From: an uncultured Rubrobacteraceae bacterium | Lineage (GTDB): Bacteria; Actinomycetota; Rubrobacteria; Rubrobacterales; Rubrobacteraceae | Assembly: GCA_902806095.1 (NCBI GenBank) | Contig: CADCVF010000054.1 | Span: 7,536-71,535, forward strand | Direction of reading: 5' to 3' | Length of the DNA stretch: 64,000 nt | Part shown: positions 52,961 to 62,216 of the stretch, one piece after another | How the letters are laid out: every line of letters starts with the position of its first letter | Position numbering within the stretch: position 1 is the first letter of the stretch | Program-made: the position numbers and the translations under genes | The notes under the pieces: model-generated | What the model was told of the DNA's origin: nothing | Databases searched by the model: none | Seen by the model: only the letters and a program-made list of their open reading frames with translations

Positions 52961-53188
52961 TTAGCAATGCTCGGGTGGGTAGAAGTAGCTCCCGTAAGCT
53001 TCCAGCGCCGCTTCGATTTGTTGCAGGACATCGCTCTGCCCCAAGGTCGACCGGCCTATTCGAACGTCGCGCAGTCCACCCAGGAGAAGGTCGGTTACCT
53101 GCAACCGCAGCGACGCTTCGGTCGGGGAGGCCATCAGCAGTTCCTCGATCGCCGGACTTCTATCTTCGTTTACTTCCACGTCGTCCAT
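52961..53188 (-). CDS. Hypothetical small protein
   Basis: A 75-residue acidic, helical protein (EELLMASPTEASLRLQVTD, DVLQQIEAALEAYGS) with ATG start, beginning six bases after the phospholipase-D gene, hence probably cotranscribed. No family recognised. Confidence 0.6.
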   Translation of the reverse strand: MDDVEVNEDRSPAIEELLMASPTEASLRLQVTDLLLGGLRDVRIGRSTLGQSDVLQQIEAALEAYGSYFYPPEHC

Positions 53189-53194
53189 CCTTCG

Positions 53195-54661
53195 CTACGG
53201 TGGGGACGAGTCCTGCTCGCGGTCGGAGAGCGTCGACTGGGCCGCGCGCAAGACACCCAGGCCCCCTAGAAACGCGCCAGCGGCCACGAGCGGCCAGGCG
53301 ATGAGGCGCGGAAAACGGGCGCCGAGCAACGACGCTCCGAGCAGGGCGCCGCTAGCGGCGGCGGCGATGACGTGCTCGTGCGTCTGCAGGGGGGCAGCGC
53401 CCTTCTGGAAGAGGGTGGGCACCACCCTCGAGACGGTGGCTCCCGACCCCGTGCCACTGCCGACCATACCGGCGCGCGCCCCGCTGTCGCTGGTGTCTAC
53501 GTCGCGGTCCGGTCGCACCCTTGACCCTTCCAGGCGGACTTCACGGCTGTGGGAGATGTCGTCCTCGAAAAGCTGTTCCATTTGGTCCGCGAAGTCCGTG
53601 TCTTCCACCACCAGGTCTATCTCCCAGTTGGCGGCCAGGCTGCTGAAGTTCAGGTTCGTCGAGCCCACCTTCGACAACCAGCCATCGGCCACGAGGGTCT
53701 TGGCGTGAATCATGGGTCCACCGTATTCGAAGATCCTCACCCCCGCTTCCAGGTATTGCCGGTAGCCGGCGCGCGAGGCCCTGCCTATCCAGGCTATGTC
53801 GTTGGTGGCCGGGGTGAGGATCCTCACGTCTACGCCGTCGCGCGCCGTGGCCATAAGCGACTGGGTGAGGATAGGCAGGGAGAGGAAGTACGGGTCGGTC
53901 ACCCACAGGCGCTCCTGTACCCCGGCCGTGAGCAACTCCAGCATACGCAACGTGCGCATCCTGCGCGGCTCCTGGACGACCAGGCGCGCGGGCGTCTCTC
54001 CCGCCGCCTCGATATCCCCCGGGTCCGGGCGCTCGTCGTCGGGCAACTTCCCCACCAACTCGCCCCACAGGCTGGTGAAGGCGCGGTTGATGTCGGCCAC
54101 GACAGGTCCCCTCACGCTGACCGCGGTGTCCCTGTAGGGCAGCCCTGTCTCCCTGGAGCGGACTATCCAGCCGTCGGCGATGCACACGCCTCCCGTCGAG
54201 CCATACTCGCCGTCCACGACGAGCAGCTTGCGGTGATCGCGCCGGATCGCCCCTAGCGGCGGCCCTGAGGCGGGCGGGTTGACCGCCTTGACTTCCACGC
54301 CCGCCTCCCGCATACCGTTCCAGAAGGAGCGGGGTACGTTCATGCAGCCGAACCAGTCGTGGAGTACCCGCACGCGCACACCCTCCCTGGCCTTGGCGGA
54401 CAGGGCCTCGGCGAACCTGTTGCCGATCTCGTCGTTCGCGATGATGTAGTTGTCGAGGTGGATCCAACGCCGTGCCCGCGCGATCGCCGCGAGCCAATCG
54501 TCATAGGTGTCAGGGCCGTTCTTCAGCAGCGCGAGCCGGTTGCCGTCGCGCAGCGGCGCCTCGCTGACCCGTCCCAGGATCCCTTTCAGACGGGCACCGC
54601 GTGACGCAACGTAGTCAGGGACGACGTAGTTATTGCGCTGGATCTCTTGGTCTTCGGTCAA
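53195..54661 (-). CDS. Phospholipase D-family cardiolipin synthase-like protein
   Basis: A 488-residue protein with two HKD motifs, HRKLLVVDGEYGSTGG and HAKTLVADGWLSKVGSTN, which form one active site. Between them are the usual IHLDNYIIANDEIG, DWFGCMNVP and RILTPATNDIAW. Members make cardiolipin from two phosphatidylglycerols or cleave phosphodiesters. There are no N-terminal membrane helices as in ClsA; instead a C-terminal extension (about 390-488) carries two hydrophobic segments that may anchor it. TTG start with GGGGAAG upstream. Confidence 0.88.
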   Translation of the reverse strand: MTEDQEIQRNNYVVPDYVASRGARLKGILGRVSEAPLRDGNRLALLKNGPDTYDDWLAAIARARRWIHLDNYIIANDEIGNRFAEALSAKAREGVRVRVLHDWFGCMNVPRSFWNGMREAGVEVKAVNPPASGPPLGAIRRDHRKLLVVDGEYGSTGGVCIADGWIVRSRETGLPYRDTAVSVRGPVVADINRAFTSLWGELVGKLPDDERPDPGDIEAAGETPARLVVQEPRRMRTLRMLELLTAGVQERLWVTDPYFLSLPILTQSLMATARDGVDVRILTPATNDIAWIGRASRAGYRQYLEAGVRIFEYGGPMIHAKTLVADGWLSKVGSTNLNFSSLAANWEIDLVVEDTDFADQMEQLFEDDISHSREVRLEGSRVRPDRDVDTSDSGARAGMVGSGTGSGATVSRVVPTLFQKGAAPLQTHEHVIAAAASGALLGASLLGARFPRLIAWPLVAAGAFLGGLGVLRAAQSTLSDREQDSSPP

Positions 54662-54802
54662 GGTAGCTTCCCCTTTGTCGATACCGTTTCGATCGTCCAG
54701 GCCCGCGCGCTATTGTCTCACGAGCCCCGTGCCAGCTCTCAGTGGGAAAAGCCCGCGTAGGACTCCAACGTCATCGCAGTTCTCCTTTCCGACAACTCGC
54801 CA

Positions 54803-55432
54803 TCAGGCGAGGATGAGCAAGATGAAGATCACATAGACGATGATGTTCACCAGCCAGCTGTTCGTGTTCATCCAGTCGCGCACCTTGGGCATGGCCCGCT
54901 CCGCGCGCCTGCGGAAGAGCAGGTAAGCCAGCGCTGGAAGCGCCGCTATAAGTATGGTTGCCGCGACGAAAGGCAGGGCGCCCAGAAGGGAGGCGTTTTG
55001 CTGCGCGAGGTTTATCCCGACCGTCATCAGAACGACGAAGTCGGAGGGGAACACCGAGAGCAACAGCAGTCCGGCCATGAACGCCGTCCTTGGGGTGGCG
55101 TTTTGCATGGCGCCAAGCCACCTGGGGGGTTCGCTCGTCTCACGGCCCACGTAGCTCTTGATGGACAGGAATACGAGCAATCCGACCAGCAGGCACTGGA
55201 TGATGTTGCCGAGTGATCCGGAATCCGAGGGGTCGCCGAGCGAGACGGTGTTGCCGAGCACGGTGGCGAGAGTGTAGGTGATGGTGACACCCACGGTCAC
55301 GGCGATCACCACGCCCGTTATGAAGTAGGCCGAGAGTTTCAGGGGCTTGTTGGCAGTAACGAAGATGATCGCCGACATGATCTGTGGCCCCGCGTTCATC
55401 GTGATGGCGAGGGGGATAACGGCTAGGCTCAT
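54803..55432 (-). CDS. GAP-family (Sap-like) membrane protein
   Basis: A 209-residue membrane protein with six helices and the start MSLAVIPLAITMNAGPQ, typical of the GAP/Sap family related to LysE-type exporters. In mycobacteria, relatives help move sulfolipids or glycopeptidolipids; here the cargo is unknown. The ATG overlaps the preceding gene's stop by four bases, so they are coupled. Confidence 0.85.
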   Translation of the reverse strand: MSLAVIPLAITMNAGPQIMSAIIFVTANKPLKLSAYFITGVVIAVTVGVTITYTLATVLGNTVSLGDPSDSGSLGNIIQCLLVGLLVFLSIKSYVGRETSEPPRWLGAMQNATPRTAFMAGLLLLSVFPSDFVVLMTVGINLAQQNASLLGALPFVAATILIAALPALAYLLFRRRAERAMPKVRDWMNTNSWLVNIIVYVIFILLILA

Positions 55433-55719
55433 AGGATTGGCTCCTCCTGCTCTCGCGTTCTTTCAGGACCAGGATGGGCTTCGTCCGGCAAGCTTTGCAC
55501 GCTTAGGAGCTGTAGCCCTAGACCGTTTATGCGATCGAGGATGCCGTAGAGGTGCGGCTGGTCGATGACCTCCCCAGTGAGGATCGTGGCGCCGTTTTTC
55601 GTCTCCATCTCCATCCCTTCGAATGCCGCAGCGTACCTGTCGCTGAGCTCGCTTCGAACCACTATTCGGTAGACTGTCCCCGTGCCCTTGTGCATCGTAT
55701 GCTTACCGCCGCTCTCCAT
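55429..55719 (-). CDS. Conserved hypothetical protein in front of the GAP gene
   Basis: A 96-residue soluble protein with the pattern VYRIVVRSELSDRYAAAFEGM, GATILTGEVIDQPHLYGILDRINGLGLQLLSVQ. The ATG at 55719 is chosen because earlier in-frame codons are not protein-like and overlap the regulator gene; no good ribosome site is seen. A TCCCCTAGGGGA palindrome lies about 60 bases upstream. Function unknown; the fold may be a small ferredoxin-like domain. Confidence 0.7.
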   Translation of the reverse strand: MESGGKHTMHKGTGTVYRIVVRSELSDRYAAAFEGMEMETKNGATILTGEVIDQPHLYGILDRINGLGLQLLSVQSLPDEAHPGPERTREQEEPIL

Positions 55720-55775
55720 TGACGTTCTCTGATCGTAGTGCACAGCAGGACGGTTCGTCTTCACCCACCAGCCTA

Positions 55776-55791
55776 TTTCCCCTAGGGGATT
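55776..55791 (-). promoter_or_regulatory. Palindromic box TTTCCCCTAGGGGATT (copy 1)
   Basis: The 12-base perfect palindrome TCCCCTAGGGGA inside a 16-base sequence. It lies between the LAL regulator end and the start of the 55719 gene, about 57 bases before its ATG. The identical 16-mer occurs once more, upstream of the sulfatase operon, in the same orientation relative to the gene it precedes. Confidence 0.55.
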
Positions 55792-55810
55792 TATGGGGTT
55801 GTAGGGACGG

Positions 55811-58018
55811 TTAGATAAGCCCCCTGACGTGAGCCTCATCCAGGGCTTGACCGCGCGAGGAGGCGCCGAGCTTGCGGTAGATGGATTTGACCTGAGTTCT
55901 TACCGTGCTTGGGGCGACGTAGAGGCTCTGCGCCACCTGCCGGGTAGATAACTCGCTGCCGAGCAGACGAAGCACATCGAGTTCGCGCTCCGTTAGTTCC
56001 CCGTCGAGCTGCCCCTCCCGCGGCCTGCGCGCACGGAGCTTCCGTTCCTGGCGCTCCAGAAGCTCGGAGAATATGCCGGCATCAGGAAAAGCCTCCAGAA
56101 TGGCTCGCGCCTCGGCGAGCGCCGCCCTACTCCCGGCTCGGTCACCAAGTGCGGTTCGTACCGGCGCGAGCGCCAGCAACCCGATGAGGGTGGGCCAGGG
56201 GCTCAAGTCGGGCAATCTTCGTCGCGCAGAAAGACCGCTCTCCAACTCCTTCTGGGCTTCCACTAGTCTCCCGCGTTCTGCTAGCGCACGGCCGAGTGCG
56301 ATGGACGCCAAACTAGTTTGGGGAATCCTATACGGCCGTAATCTCTCCACCAGCGCGTGCGCCGCACGCGCACGCGACTCGGCTTCCTCCAGGTGCCCTT
56401 CATCCGTAGCAACGAACGACAGAAAGGATAAAGTAGCGATTCGCAACAAGGGCTGGCCATCCTCTGTCAATACAAGCGCATCCTCGAGCGGCTTTCGGGC
56501 CTGCGATGTCTCTCCAGAAAGGTATAGGCCAGATCCCAGCGCGAAGCGCACCAACGCGGCCCATGGGGAGCTTCCCCCGGACTCCAGCTCTGCGGCGCGC
56601 CGGGCCGCCTCGACTATGCTCCGGACGCCACCGTAGCCAAAGGTGGCCCGGAGGACAGTCACGCCCGACTCCACCGAAGTAGTTCCGTCGGGAAGCGGGC
56701 CTTCGTAAGGGATGCCCTCGGCGAGCGCCAGAAACCTCGCGCTCTCCTCGCGCCGGCCGCCGAGGGCACAGATCCATGCCTTCACCAGGGCGAGCGCCGC
56801 ATCATTGGTGATCCTCTCTTCGGGTAAGTACTCGAGCCAGCGTTGCACGGTCGCCAACTGGCCGGCGGACACGTATGCGTACCAATGGCGCGTGATCAGC
56901 AGTCCCACACGTTGATAGTCAGCGGCCGCTATGGCCTGCCGGATAGCTCCCTCGAAGTAGCCAGCACCCTCTAACCACACGCCCGCCCGTTTGCGCAGGA
57001 TGGGCTCCAGATCGGGCCGGCTGCCCTTGAGCTCGTAGAGGAGCAACTCGGAGAAGAGATGATGGTAGCGGTACCACTCACCCTCCTCGTCCAGAGAAAC
57101 CACAAACAGGTTGGAGCGGGCGAGCTCGCGCAGGAGCTTGTCTGAACCCTGCCTATCCATCACCGCGTCGCAAAGCGGACCCGTCATCCTCCTAAGTACC
57201 GAGGTCTGGAGCAGAAACTGCCTCACTTCGTCGGTGAGGCCCGCCAAGACCTCCTCTCCCAAGAGGCCGACGATGTAGCGGTTACTTCCTCTGAACGTTT
57301 CGATGAAGGCATGCTTGTCCACCTTGTTATGCAAGGAGAGGGAGGCGAGGTAGAGCCCCGCGGGCCACCCTTCGGTACGCTCGAGCAATACGGAGAGGTT
57401 ATTGAGGCCAATATCCAACCCCATCTTCTCGTTCAACAGGCAGTCGGCTTCCTCCTCGGAGAAGGCGAGTTGCTCGGTGCGGATCTCATTCATCTCTCCC
57501 CTGGCCCTAAGCCGCCCCAGTGGCAGCGGCGGGTCTGTGCGGCTCGAGATGACGAGGTGGACGTTCTCGGGGAGGTGCTCCACAAAGAAGACCAACGACT
57601 CATGAGAGTCCTCCCCGGTTACGAACTGGTAGTCATCAAGCACCAGTACAATCTGATGGGGCAACTCGGCGATCTCGTTTATGAGCGTAGGAAGCGCTAT
57701 TCCGACGAACCTCTGTCCCACAGCGCTGTTTACCACCAGAACATCGGCTCCAAAGTCCACTTCTTCTGGCACAACCCGGCGCAACGCCTCCACTATGTGC
57801 CTCCACAGCCGGATCGGATCGTTGTCCTGCTCGTCGAGGGAGACCCAGGCGAAGGGCAGGTTGGCTTCTTCTACTCGACGCCAGTGGGCTAGGAGCGTCG
57901 TCTTCCCGTAGCCGGTCGGCGCACTTAGGACAGTTACCTTGCAGTCTAACGCGTTCCGGAGGAGCTCGAGCAACCTGCGACGGACCACGTGCTCGGGGCG
58001 CGGCAACGGCGCCCGCAA
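55811..58018 (-). CDS. Large ATP-binding LuxR regulator (MalT/LAL type), start uncertain
   Basis: A 735-residue STAND-type activator. Walker A is at 34-41 (APTGYGKT), the Walker B-like segment is VLVLDDYQFV near 135, then winged-helix and TPR-like helical repeats, and a LuxR HTH at the end (LTERELDVLRLLGSELSTRQVAQ, APSTVRTQVKSIYRKL). The usable start is TTG 58018, but conserved residues (IVLKPK) lie before it in frame back to a stop near 58100; an ATT at 58073-58075 with AGAGGAG upstream could be the original start. It probably senses a small molecule. It is divergent from the sulfatase operon. Confidence 0.9.
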   Translation of the reverse strand: MRAPLPRPEHVVRRRLLELLRNALDCKVTVLSAPTGYGKTTLLAHWRRVEEANLPFAWVSLDEQDNDPIRLWRHIVEALRRVVPEEVDFGADVLVVNSAVGQRFVGIALPTLINEIAELPHQIVLVLDDYQFVTGEDSHESLVFFVEHLPENVHLVISSRTDPPLPLGRLRARGEMNEIRTEQLAFSEEEADCLLNEKMGLDIGLNNLSVLLERTEGWPAGLYLASLSLHNKVDKHAFIETFRGSNRYIVGLLGEEVLAGLTDEVRQFLLQTSVLRRMTGPLCDAVMDRQGSDKLLRELARSNLFVVSLDEEGEWYRYHHLFSELLLYELKGSRPDLEPILRKRAGVWLEGAGYFEGAIRQAIAAADYQRVGLLITRHWYAYVSAGQLATVQRWLEYLPEERITNDAALALVKAWICALGGRREESARFLALAEGIPYEGPLPDGTTSVESGVTVLRATFGYGGVRSIVEAARRAAELESGGSSPWAALVRFALGSGLYLSGETSQARKPLEDALVLTEDGQPLLRIATLSFLSFVATDEGHLEEAESRARAAHALVERLRPYRIPQTSLASIALGRALAERGRLVEAQKELESGLSARRRLPDLSPWPTLIGLLALAPVRTALGDRAGSRAALAEARAILEAFPDAGIFSELLERQERKLRARRPREGQLDGELTERELDVLRLLGSELSTRQVAQSLYVAPSTVRTQVKSIYRKLGASSRGQALDEAHVRGLI

Positions 58019-58099
58019 TTTGGGCTTGAGGACGATCCTGGGAGGATCAACGCTTGGGTCGCTCGAGGCCCGAATGACGGTCTCCTCTGTCCAGCGCCG

Positions 58100-58431
58100 C
58101 TATCTAGACCTGCGCACGCCCACCGTGCGGCCGATGAGGCGCCACTACGCCCGTAGGACAAGGCTTTCTACACATCTTACCTGATGACAATCGACGACTT
58201 CAAGAGGCCAAATGCTCATCACTTGATCTATCCCATTCTCAGCCGGAACCCTGTGGATTTCGACAACTCTTTGTTATTCCGCAAACCGCCGAGGACGCGT
58301 ATATCTAAAGTGCAATCCGTGCCATTGAGTCGGAATCGTTGTATCTTTTTAGCAACGAATGTCGCTATATGAACAAGTTTTGGTGGCGGCAAGGGGGCGG
58401 CGGTCCCCTCGCTGAGCGCGTACACGCAACT
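58100..58431. other. Divergent regulatory interval between LAL gene and sulfatase operon
   Basis: About 330 AT-richer bases without a gene. It should contain the promoters of the LAL regulator and of the sulfatase operon. No promoter could be assigned with confidence. Confidence 0.45.
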
Positions 58432-58447
58432 AATCCCCTAGGGGAAA
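58432..58447 (+). promoter_or_regulatory. Palindromic box AATCCCCTAGGGGAAA (copy 2)
   Basis: Reverse complement of the 16-mer at 55776-55791, so both copies have the same orientation relative to the gene downstream. It lies 88 bases upstream of the formylglycine-generating enzyme start. The two copies flank the LAL regulator gene, whose HTH family binds inverted repeats; a shared operator is likely but unproven. Confidence 0.55.
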
Positions 58448-58535
58448 CTTTCCGCACAACCTGCAGCAAACGGAACGAACCCGTTCGCGAGGACCGTTAC
58501 GATCAGATCGTCCCGGCCGGGCGTCGCAAAAGAAC

Positions 58536-59507
58536 ATGGTCTGGGTGCCTGGCGGCACCTTCCTTATGGGCTCGAACGACTTCTACCCTGAGGAGCGCCC
58601 CGTTCACCACGTCACTGTAGACGGCTTCTGGATGGACGAGCATGCCGTTACCAACGCCGAGTTCAGGCGCTTCGTGAAGGCCACAGGACACTTCACGGTG
58701 GCCGAGCTCCCGCCCGATCCTATCGACTACCCGGGGGCGCGGCCGGAGATGCTCGCGCCCAGTTCCGTGGTGTTCCGACAACCTCCTCACCGCGTCGACC
58801 TGCGCAACCACTACAACTGGTGGGCCTACGTGCCGGGAGCGAACTGGCGCCACCCAGAAGGACCCGGCAGCACCCTTCACAGCCGCGAGCGGCATCCGGT
58901 GGTGCACGTCGCCTACGAGGACGTCGCGGCTTACGCGAGCTGGGTGGGGAAAGAGCTTCCTACCGAGGCCGAGTGGGAGTTCGCCGCTCGCGGGGGGCTG
59001 CAGGGCGCGACCTACGCCTGGGGGAACGAGTTCTCGCCAAAGGGCAAGATGATGGCGAACACCTGGCAGGGCGAGTTTCCAATCGAGAACCTGCGCACCG
59101 ACAGGTTCGAGCGGACTGCGCCCGTCGGGTCGTTCCCGCCGAACGACTACGGGCTGTTCGACGCCACGGGGAACGTCTGGGAGTGGACTACGGATTGGTA
59201 TCGGGATCAGCACCAGCCCGAAAGCGCCTGCTGCGGGAGCGTCAACCCTACCATCGGCAACCGGGAGCAGAGCTACGACCCGCAGATGCCCGACGTCTCC
59301 ATCCCGCGCAAGGTGATCAAGGGCGGTTCATTCCTGTGCGCGCCCAACTACTGCCAGCGCTACCGACCGGCGGCGCGAATGCCCCACCCGGTCGATACCG
59401 GCACGTGCCACATCGGGTTCCGCTGCATCGTCCGTAGCGGAAACCCCGAACCAGCGACCCGGGCGCCGGGAGAAGACGTCAACGAGAAGGGAGAGCAGCA
59501 TGGCTGA
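58536..59507 (+). CDS. Formylglycine-generating enzyme (sulfatase-modifying factor)
   Basis: Converts the active-site cysteine of sulfatases to formylglycine, using oxygen and copper. At 323 residues it is complete: WVPGGTFLMGSNDFYPEE, VTNAEFRRFV, LPTEAEWEFAARGG, DATGNVWEWTTDWY and IKGGSFLCAPNYCQRYRP with C268 and C273, the redox pair of the active site. It is directly followed by a sulfatase with a Cys-type motif, its probable client; the genes overlap by eight bases. The ribosome site is weak. Confidence 0.94.
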   Translation: MVWVPGGTFLMGSNDFYPEERPVHHVTVDGFWMDEHAVTNAEFRRFVKATGHFTVAELPPDPIDYPGARPEMLAPSSVVFRQPPHRVDLRNHYNWWAYVPGANWRHPEGPGSTLHSRERHPVVHVAYEDVAAYASWVGKELPTEAEWEFAARGGLQGATYAWGNEFSPKGKMMANTWQGEFPIENLRTDRFERTAPVGSFPPNDYGLFDATGNVWEWTTDWYRDQHQPESACCGSVNPTIGNREQSYDPQMPDVSIPRKVIKGGSFLCAPNYCQRYRPAARMPHPVDTGTCHIGFRCIVRSGNPEPATRAPGEDVNEKGEQHG

Positions 59508-61002
59508 CGGGCAGCAGAACCGGCCGAACATCCTCATTATCTGGGGCGACGACATCGGCATCACGAACCTCAGCGCCTACTCCGACGGCCAGATGGGCTA
59601 CAGGACGCCCAACATCGACCGGATCGCCGAGGAGGGGATGCGCTTCACAGACTGCTACGGCGAGCAGAGTTGCACGGCCGGTCGCGCCGCCTTCATCACC
59701 GGGCAATCGGTCTTCCGCACCGGCCTGAGCAAGGTGGGCCTGCCGGGAGCCGACCTGGGACTGCGCGAGGAGGATCCGACGATCGCCGAGCTACTGAAGC
59801 CGCGCGGGTACGCCACCGGCCAGTTCGGCAAGAACCATCTCGGCGACAAGGACGAGTTCCTTCCGACCAACCACGGGTTCGACGAGTTCTTCGGCAACCT
59901 CTACCACCTCAACGCCGAAGAGGAGCCGGAGCTGCCAGACTACCCACCGGTCGACGACTTCCCCAACTTCAGGGAGCGGTTCGGTCCCCGGGGGGTCATC
60001 CACAGCTGGGCCGACGGTCGCATCGAGGACACCGGACCGTTGACTAAAAAGCGCATGGAGACCGTCGACGACGAGTTTCTCGAAGCGGCGCTCGGCTTCA
60101 TCGACCGCCAACATCAGGCCGACACACCTTTCTTCGTGTGGTTCAACACAACGCACATGCACTTCCGCACGCACCCCAAGCCCGAGAGTCGGGGCCAGGC
60201 CGGGCGCTGGCAGTCGGAGTACCACGACACGATGATCGACCACGACAAAGTGGTAGGCTCCCTGCTCGACAAGCTCGACGAGCTCGACATCGCCGAGAAT
60301 ACGATCGTGCTCTACAGCACCGATAACGGGCCGCATATGAACAGTTGGCCCGACGCGGCCATGACCCCGTTCCGTAACGAGAAGAACTCGAATTGGGAGG
60401 GTGCCTTCCGCGTGCCAGCTATGGTCCGGTGGCCCGGCAGGATCGCCTCTGGAGCCGTCTCCAACGAGATCGTGAGCCACCTGGACTGGCTGCCCACCTT
60501 CCTGGCCGCCGCCGGGGATCCTGACATCAAAGTCGATCTCCTCGAGGGCCACCAGGCGGGCGATAAGACGTTCCGGGTGCACCTTGACGGCTACAACCTT
60601 CTGCCTTACCTCACCGGTAAGGAGAGCAAGAGCCCGCGCGTCGAGTACTTCTACTTCTCCGACGACGGTGACCTGCTCGCCTTGCGGTACGACAACTGGA
60701 AGCTAGTTTTCATGGAACAACGCCAGACCGGCACGCTACAGATCTGGTTCGAACCCTTCACCGCCCTGCGCGCACCGAAGCTCTTCAACCTGCGCACTGA
60801 CCCATTCGAGCGCGCCGACGTGACTTCGAACACGTACTGGGACTGGTTTATGGACCACATCTTCCTGCTAGTGCCCGCACAGAGCATCGTCGGCGACTTC
60901 CTGGGAACATTCCAGGAGTTCCCGCCTCGCCAGAAGGCAGCCAGCTTCACCGTTGATCAGGCGATGGAGAAGCTCCAAGAGGGACTCACGAGCAAGACCT
61001 AA
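59500..61002 (+). CDS. Arylsulfatase-family sulfatase
   Basis: Hydrolyses a sulfate ester. 500 residues with PNILIIWGDDIG (metal ligands D17, D18) and the modification site C58-T-A-G-R62, the Cys-type C-x-A/P-x-R read by formylglycine-generating enzyme. Further sulfatase features are ATGQFGKNHLGD and VLYSTDNGPHMNSWPD. No signal peptide is seen, so it acts in the cytoplasm. It is coupled with the upstream maturase and its stop touches the start of the HAD gene. Substrate unknown. Confidence 0.94.
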   Translation: MADGQQNRPNILIIWGDDIGITNLSAYSDGQMGYRTPNIDRIAEEGMRFTDCYGEQSCTAGRAAFITGQSVFRTGLSKVGLPGADLGLREEDPTIAELLKPRGYATGQFGKNHLGDKDEFLPTNHGFDEFFGNLYHLNAEEEPELPDYPPVDDFPNFRERFGPRGVIHSWADGRIEDTGPLTKKRMETVDDEFLEAALGFIDRQHQADTPFFVWFNTTHMHFRTHPKPESRGQAGRWQSEYHDTMIDHDKVVGSLLDKLDELDIAENTIVLYSTDNGPHMNSWPDAAMTPFRNEKNSNWEGAFRVPAMVRWPGRIASGAVSNEIVSHLDWLPTFLAAAGDPDIKVDLLEGHQAGDKTFRVHLDGYNLLPYLTGKESKSPRVEYFYFSDDGDLLALRYDNWKLVFMEQRQTGTLQIWFEPFTALRAPKLFNLRTDPFERADVTSNTYWDWFMDHIFLLVPAQSIVGDFLGTFQEFPPRQKAASFTVDQAMEKLQEGLTSKT

Positions 61003-61951
61003 TGTTGCCGAACACGAACAACCTCCTTTCATCATGGCGCGACGGACCGTCGCGCCGGGCGATCGTGCGGTTCGTCAAGACGGTCACCAGCCGGGATGAT
61101 CCTGACTACGTGCCACCGCCGGAGCGCGTCGCTGTCTTCGACAACGACGGCACACTGTGGTGCGAGAAGCCGATGTACATTCAGCTTGACTTCGCCCTGC
61201 GGCGCCTAAAGCGAGCCGCCGCAGATGACGCCTCGCTCCGAGAGCGTCAGCCGTGGAAGACTGCGTATGAGGAGGACTACGAATGGCTAGGAGGTGCTGT
61301 AACCCACTACTACCGCGGCGATGATTCTCGGATTCGACAACTGCTCGGGGGAATCATGAAGGCGTTCGAGGGAATGACAGTCGAAAAGTTCGACACCGCG
61401 TCGGAGGAGTTCCTGCGATCGGCCGCGCACCCGACACTCGACCGCCCGTACCTCGAGTGCGTGTACCAGCCGATGGTCGAGCTCGTCCGCTACCTCGGGG
61501 CTAACGGGTTTGACATCTACATCGCGTCGGGCGGTGGGCGAGACTTCATGCGCCCGGTGACGCAGAAGACTACGGGGTCCCGAGAGAGCGCGTTATCGGG
61601 AGTGGCGTGACGCTGCGCTACGTGGCCGACGAGCACGGCGGCACGGTGGTTCGCGAGGCGGAGCTCGAGGTGCTAGACGACGGCCCGGTGAAACCGACGC
61701 GCATCTGGAGCCGGGTCGGACGTCGCCCGATCTTGGCCGCGGGCAACTCCAACGGCGACATCGAGATGCTGCGGTTCGCCGAGCATCCCCTGCGGCCGTC
61801 GCTGAGTCTGCTTGTCTACCATGACGACGCCGAGCGAGAGTTCGCCTACGACGCGGGCGCAGAGAGGTCAATCGAGATCGCCCGCGAACGCCGCTGGACG
61901 ATCGTGAGCATGCGGGATGATTGGAAGACCGTGTACGACGTGGAGCAGTAG
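61002..61951 (+). pseudogene. HAD-family phosphatase with a one-base frameshift
   Basis: Two frames make one HAD phosphatase. The first (61002-61610) carries the nucleophile motif VFDNDGTLW (D47, D49) and IYIASGGGRDFMRPVT; the second continues as RERVIGSGVTLRYVADEHGG, then GRRPILAAGNSNGDIEML, to 61951. Insertion of one base near 61565 restores a normal reading (GVPRERVIGSGV). Such phosphoserine-phosphatase-like HAD proteins often accompany sulfatase operons. Either the gene is broken or the base is a sequence error. A GTG at 61607 could start a separate C-terminal piece. Confidence 0.8.
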
Positions 61952-62216
61952 CGTATGTGTGCCAAGGGATGAACGAAGGTGAAGCTCCGGCGGGCGGAGC
62001 GCGGGTTTGGATGTCCGAGCATCGTCCGAACGGGGTGGGTTCGGGTGGCTGAGGCGTTCGCGTTGAGAGAGACGCCCCTGCCGGGTCTCTGTGGCGCGGG
62101 TCCATCCTGCTTTCCCGGAGCCTACGATGGTTGACTTCCTCGTCCTTGCCTGAGTCGTTGTCGTCTTCGGCCTCGTTTCACGCCGGCTGGAAGGTACGAT
62201 TCTCACGGCGCCGATC

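Noticed and set aside
53541-54497. Long alternative open frame inside the phospholipase-D gene.
   Set aside because: It is an Arg/Gly-rich shadow frame; the HKD motifs lie in the other frame.
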